A stretch of DNA of 24,226 bases from positions 1 to 24,226 of the forward strand of contig DASXYG010000013.1 in the NCBI GenBank assembly GCA_036502625.1, in the 5' to 3' direction. Positions 22,557-24,226 of this stretch are shown one piece after another; position 1 is the first letter of the stretch; each line of letters starts with the position of its first letter. The stretch is from DASXYG01 sp036502625. GTDB lineage: Bacteria; Actinomycetota; Actinomycetes; Streptosporangiales; Streptosporangiaceae. Both the position numbers and the translations under genes were made by a program. The notes under the pieces are model-generated. The model saw only the letters and a program-made list of their open reading frames with translations. It was not told where the DNA came from and ran no database searches.

Positions 22557-23336
22557 CTACGGGCGGGAGATCGCGGTGGTGGCGGGGCTGGCGAGCAGCG
22601 CGCGGTAGGCGCGCTGGAGGCCGTACGCGTCGTCCACCGGCTCGGGGAAGGTGAACCGGACGTTCACCGGCGTGCCGTCGACGGACGTACGGATCCACAG
22701 GCCGTACACGTCCACGCCGAGCGCGCGCGGCCCCGTGGCGCCGGCCAGCGCCGGGACCTGGCCGCAGAGGCGGCCGAGCTCGCGGCGGTGCGCGCCGTCG
22801 AGGTGGCGCATCAGCCCCGCCTCGTCGCGGACCAGCGGGTCGGCGGCGGCCGCGGCGTATTCGTCCACGTCCACGTCGGCCGGCCCCCACCCGTCGCACA
22901 GGTCGATCTCGGCGATGTCGATCCGCAGCGTCCGCCACTCCGACGGGTCGGGGTCGGGCAGCGCGCCGACCTCGGCGACGCGCCGGAACGCGGCGGCGCG
23001 CTCGCCCATCGGCACCTCGGCGACCCATCCGGTGATCCACATCCGGCCGCGCACCCGGTCCGGCAGCGGCACCGGCGCGAGGTCCGCGATCTCAAGCGCG
23101 ACCGGCATGTCGTCGTCCGGCCAGGCCGTCACGGCGCGCGCCACCGGGCCGCCGGGGCGCGCGAGCAGCAGCGGACGGCCGGCCGCGTCGGTGGTGTGCG
23201 CGGCGATCTCCACGCGGGCGCCTCCCCCACGCGCTGAACGCGCGTGGGAGGTGCCCCCAGGGAGCGTCAGCGTCGCCGGGGTCACGCCGTACGCGATCGT
23301 CCGTGCGCGTGCGGCGGGGCTGGGGCTGGCAGTCAT
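22557..23336 (-). CDS. HugZ-like split-barrel protein with DUF2470 domain
   Basis: A 259-residue protein with a flavin-reductase-like split-barrel N-terminal part (about 1-150) and a C-terminal DUF2470 domain. The DUF2470 hallmark is L-M-R-H-L-D-G-A-H-R-R-E-L near 175-187, the counterpart of the H-M-N-x-D-H motif of HugZ-type heme-utilisation proteins; two residues of that motif differ. The ATG at 23336 has GGAGA 5 nt upstream; an ATG at 23348 lacks a site. An iron box lies 49 nt upstream, so expression should rise when iron is scarce, fitting a role in heme or siderophore iron use. Residues 29-39 are encoded by a palindromic repeat inserted in frame. Confidence 0.83.
   Translation of the reverse strand: MTASPSPAARARTIAYGVTPATLTLPGGTSHARSARGGGARVEIAAHTTDAAGRPLLLARPGGPVARAVTAWPDDDMPVALEIADLAPVPLPDRVRGRMWITGWVAEVPMGERAAAFRRVAEVGALPDPDPSEWRTLRIDIAEIDLCDGWGPADVDVDEYAAAAADPLVRDEAGLMRHLDGAHRRELGRLCGQVPALAGATGPRALGVDVYGLWIRTSVDGTPVNVRFTFPEPVDDAYGLQRAYRALLASPATTAISRP
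23221..23251. repeat. In-frame palindromic interspersed repeat
   Basis: CCTCCCCCACGCGC (23221-23234) pairs with GCGCGTGGGAGG (23240-23251) across a 5-nt loop, with a 2-nt bulge. On the minus strand, with its flank, it has the layout CTGGGGGCACCTCCC, stem, GGGGGAGGCG, which I recall as a common interspersed palindrome in streptomycete-type genomes. It is translated as T-S-H-A-R-S-A-R-G-G-G within the split barrel. Confidence 0.65.
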
Positions 23337-23377
23337 GCGCGTCTCCATTCGGGCCGGGGTCCGGTGCCGACCATCAC

Positions 23378-23407
23378 TCGACAGTTTAGGTTAGGCTTAC
23401 CTAAACT
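23378..23407 (+). promoter_or_regulatory. Possible promoter of the rpsD-type gene over the iron box
   Basis: TCGACA (23378-23383) and TAAACT (23402-23407) are 18 nt apart and bracket the iron box, so a bound iron repressor would block it. Confidence 0.4.
23386..23404. promoter_or_regulatory. Iron box (DtxR/IdeR/DmdR-type)
   Basis: TTAGGTTAGGCTTACCTAA matches the canonical actinobacterial iron box TTAGGTTAGGCTAACCTAA at 18 of 19 positions, and the flanks extend the dyad to 23 bp (23384-23406, arms GTTTAGGT/ACCTAAAC). It lies between divergent genes, 49 nt from the HugZ-like start and 57 nt from the S4 start. Confidence 0.9.
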
Positions 23408-23417
23408 ACGAAGGCAA
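23388..23417 (-). promoter_or_regulatory. Possible promoter of the HugZ-like gene over the iron box
   Basis: On the minus strand TTGCCT (23417-23412) and TAACCT (23393-23388) are 18 nt apart; the -10 and spacer lie within the iron box. Confidence 0.42.
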
Positions 23418-23461
23418 GGCCGGGTCCGCACCGGAGCCGGATCACCACACGAAGGAGGTTC

Positions 23462-24073
23462 ATGAGCACCGCACGACCGAAGGTGAAGCTCTCGCGCGCG
23501 CTCGGCATCCCGCTGACGCCGAAGAGCGTCCCGTACTTCGAGCGCCGCCCGTACCCGCCCGGCGACCACGGCCGCAACCGCCGCACGGTCTCCGACTACA
23601 AACTCAGGCTGCTGGAGAAGCAGCGGCTGCGCGCGCAGTACGACATCGGCGAGAAGCAGATGCGGCGCGCGTTCGACAAGGCCGTGCGCGGCTCGGGCAA
23701 GACCGGCGAGCGGCTGCTCGCGGCGCTGGAGTGCCGGCTCGACGCGCTCGTGCTGCGCGCCGGGTTCGCCCGCACGATCTACCAGGCGCGCCAGTTCGTG
23801 TCGCATCGGCACTTCCTGGTCAACGGGCGGCGCGTGAACATCCCGTCGTACCGGGTGAGCCCCGGCGACGTGATCGCGGTCGCCGGGCGCAGCCGCGCGC
23901 TCGACCCGTTCCGGGTGGCCGCGGCGGGCGGCAACGCCGCCGACGGGCCGCCCGCGCCGTACCTCTCGGTCAACCTGGACGAGCTGGCCGCGCGGCTGGA
24001 CCGGCTGCCCGTCCGCGCGGAGATCCCCGTCATCTGCGACGAGCAGCTCGTGGTGGAGTACTACTCCCGCTGA
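23462..24073 (+). CDS. rpsD: 30S ribosomal protein S4
   Basis: A 203-residue S4 protein, which binds 16S rRNA early in small-subunit assembly. The conserved R-P-Y-P-P-G-D-H-G-R is at 29-38, the R-L-L-E-K-Q-R-L-R-A-Q-Y segment near 49-60, the S4 RNA-binding fold at about 90-155 (L-D-A-L-V-L-R-A-G-F-A-R-T, V-N-G-R-R-V-N-I-P-S-Y-R-V), and the C-terminus ends in P-V-I-C-D-E-Q-L-V-V-E-Y-Y. The N-terminus has no zinc-binding cysteines. It resembles the streptomycete S4 type. AAGGAGG lies 3 nt before the ATG. It stands alone, without other ribosomal genes, and faces an iron box, so it may be a second S4 copy. Confidence 0.95.
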   Translation: MSTARPKVKLSRALGIPLTPKSVPYFERRPYPPGDHGRNRRTVSDYKLRLLEKQRLRAQYDIGEKQMRRAFDKAVRGSGKTGERLLAALECRLDALVLRAGFARTIYQARQFVSHRHFLVNGRRVNIPSYRVSPGDVIAVAGRSRALDPFRVAAAGGNAADGPPAPYLSVNLDELAARLDRLPVRAEIPVICDEQLVVEYYSR

Positions 24074-24075
24074 CC

Positions 24076-24109
24076 GCACGGCGCGCCGCGGCGCGGCGGC
24101 GCGCCGTGC
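24076..24109. terminator. Bidirectional GC hairpin terminator
   Basis: GCACGGCGCGCCGC (24076-24089) and its exact complement (24096-24109) form a perfect 14-bp stem with a 6-nt loop. It starts 2 nt after the S4 stop and ends 15 nt before the stop of the convergent peptidase gene. It has no T-tract, as is common in high-GC actinomycetes. Confidence 0.75.
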
Positions 24110-24124
24110 ACGACCAGCCCGGGA

Positions 24125-24226
24125 TCAGGCCGCGAGCGCGGTGAGCACGGCCGCGGCCAGCGCCGTGCGCTCGACCATCCCGGCGACGGAGATGTGCTCG
24201 TGGCGGGCGTGCGCGCCGTCGCCGAC
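24125..24226 (-). CDS. M20-family peptidase, C-terminal fragment (runs off the window)
   Basis: Thirty-three codons and a TGA stop are seen. The peptide V-G-D-G-A-H-A-R-H-E-H-I followed by a hydrophobic helix ending in L-A-A matches the end of M20 zinc dipeptidases, where this G-x-G-A-H-A-x-x-E segment lies near the active site. The rest of the gene lies beyond the right edge. It converges on the S4 gene. Confidence 0.65.
   Translation of the reverse strand, partial: VGDGAHARHEHISVAGMVERTALAAAVLTALAA

Noticed and set aside
23384..23406. Zur (zinc) box in front of the S4 gene
   Set aside because: The palindrome matches the TTAGGTTAGGCTAACCTAA iron box almost exactly and not the TGAAAATGATTTTCA-like zinc box.

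Overview
The window is about 24 kb of very GC-rich DNA. It has dense genes, third-position G/C bias, GTG and TTG starts, ATGA/GTGA stop-start overlaps, a DtxR-type iron box and a DasR-like site. This fits a filamentous actinomycete (Streptosporangiales/Thermomonosporaceae or Streptomycetales-like); I cannot name the genus. No tRNA, rRNA, insertion sequence or CRISPR array was seen.

Region 1 (1-707) holds no convincing gene. It is low-complexity DNA: a C-rich half with a 16-bp tandem repeat and a G-rich half with 11-bp and 18-bp tandem repeats, joined by a hairpin where the strand skew flips. It ends in a short AT-rich stretch with a TetR-type operator candidate. Region 2 (708-5974, plus strand) is a five-gene operon in which every junction is a 4-nt stop/start overlap: TetR regulator, MaoC hydratase with a probable SCP2-like tail, alpha/beta hydrolase, acyl-CoA ligase and MHS-family proton symporter. 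It looks like a route to import an organic acid, activate it with CoA and hydrate it; the substrate is unknown.

Region 3 (5979-16575) is a carbohydrate locus. A minus-strand operon encodes a sugar/inositol-type MFS porter, a GH106-like rhamnosidase and a GH78 rhamnosidase. Divergent from it are a LacI regulator and a GH30 enzyme resembling subfamily 5 (beta-1,6-galactanase-like). Two LacI-type operators sit in the divergent promoter region. None of the three hydrolases has a signal peptide, which suggests that an intact rhamnose-capped oligosaccharide or glycoside is imported and dismantled in the cytoplasm. Region 4 (16302-19562, minus) is a secreted GH92 alpha-mannosidase with a TTG start and a DasR-like site upstream. 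Its 3' end overlaps the GH30 reading frame by 274 bp in antisense.

Region 5 (19707-22546) has a DsbA-like thioredoxin-fold protein convergent with a LysR regulator, which in turn is divergent from a DAO-family FAD oxidoreductase. Region 6 (22557-24226) has a HugZ/DUF2470-type protein and a divergent ribosomal protein S4 gene that share one near-perfect iron box. A palindromic repeat is built in frame into the HugZ-like gene. The window ends in the C-terminus of an M20 peptidase, with a strong GC hairpin between it and the S4 gene.
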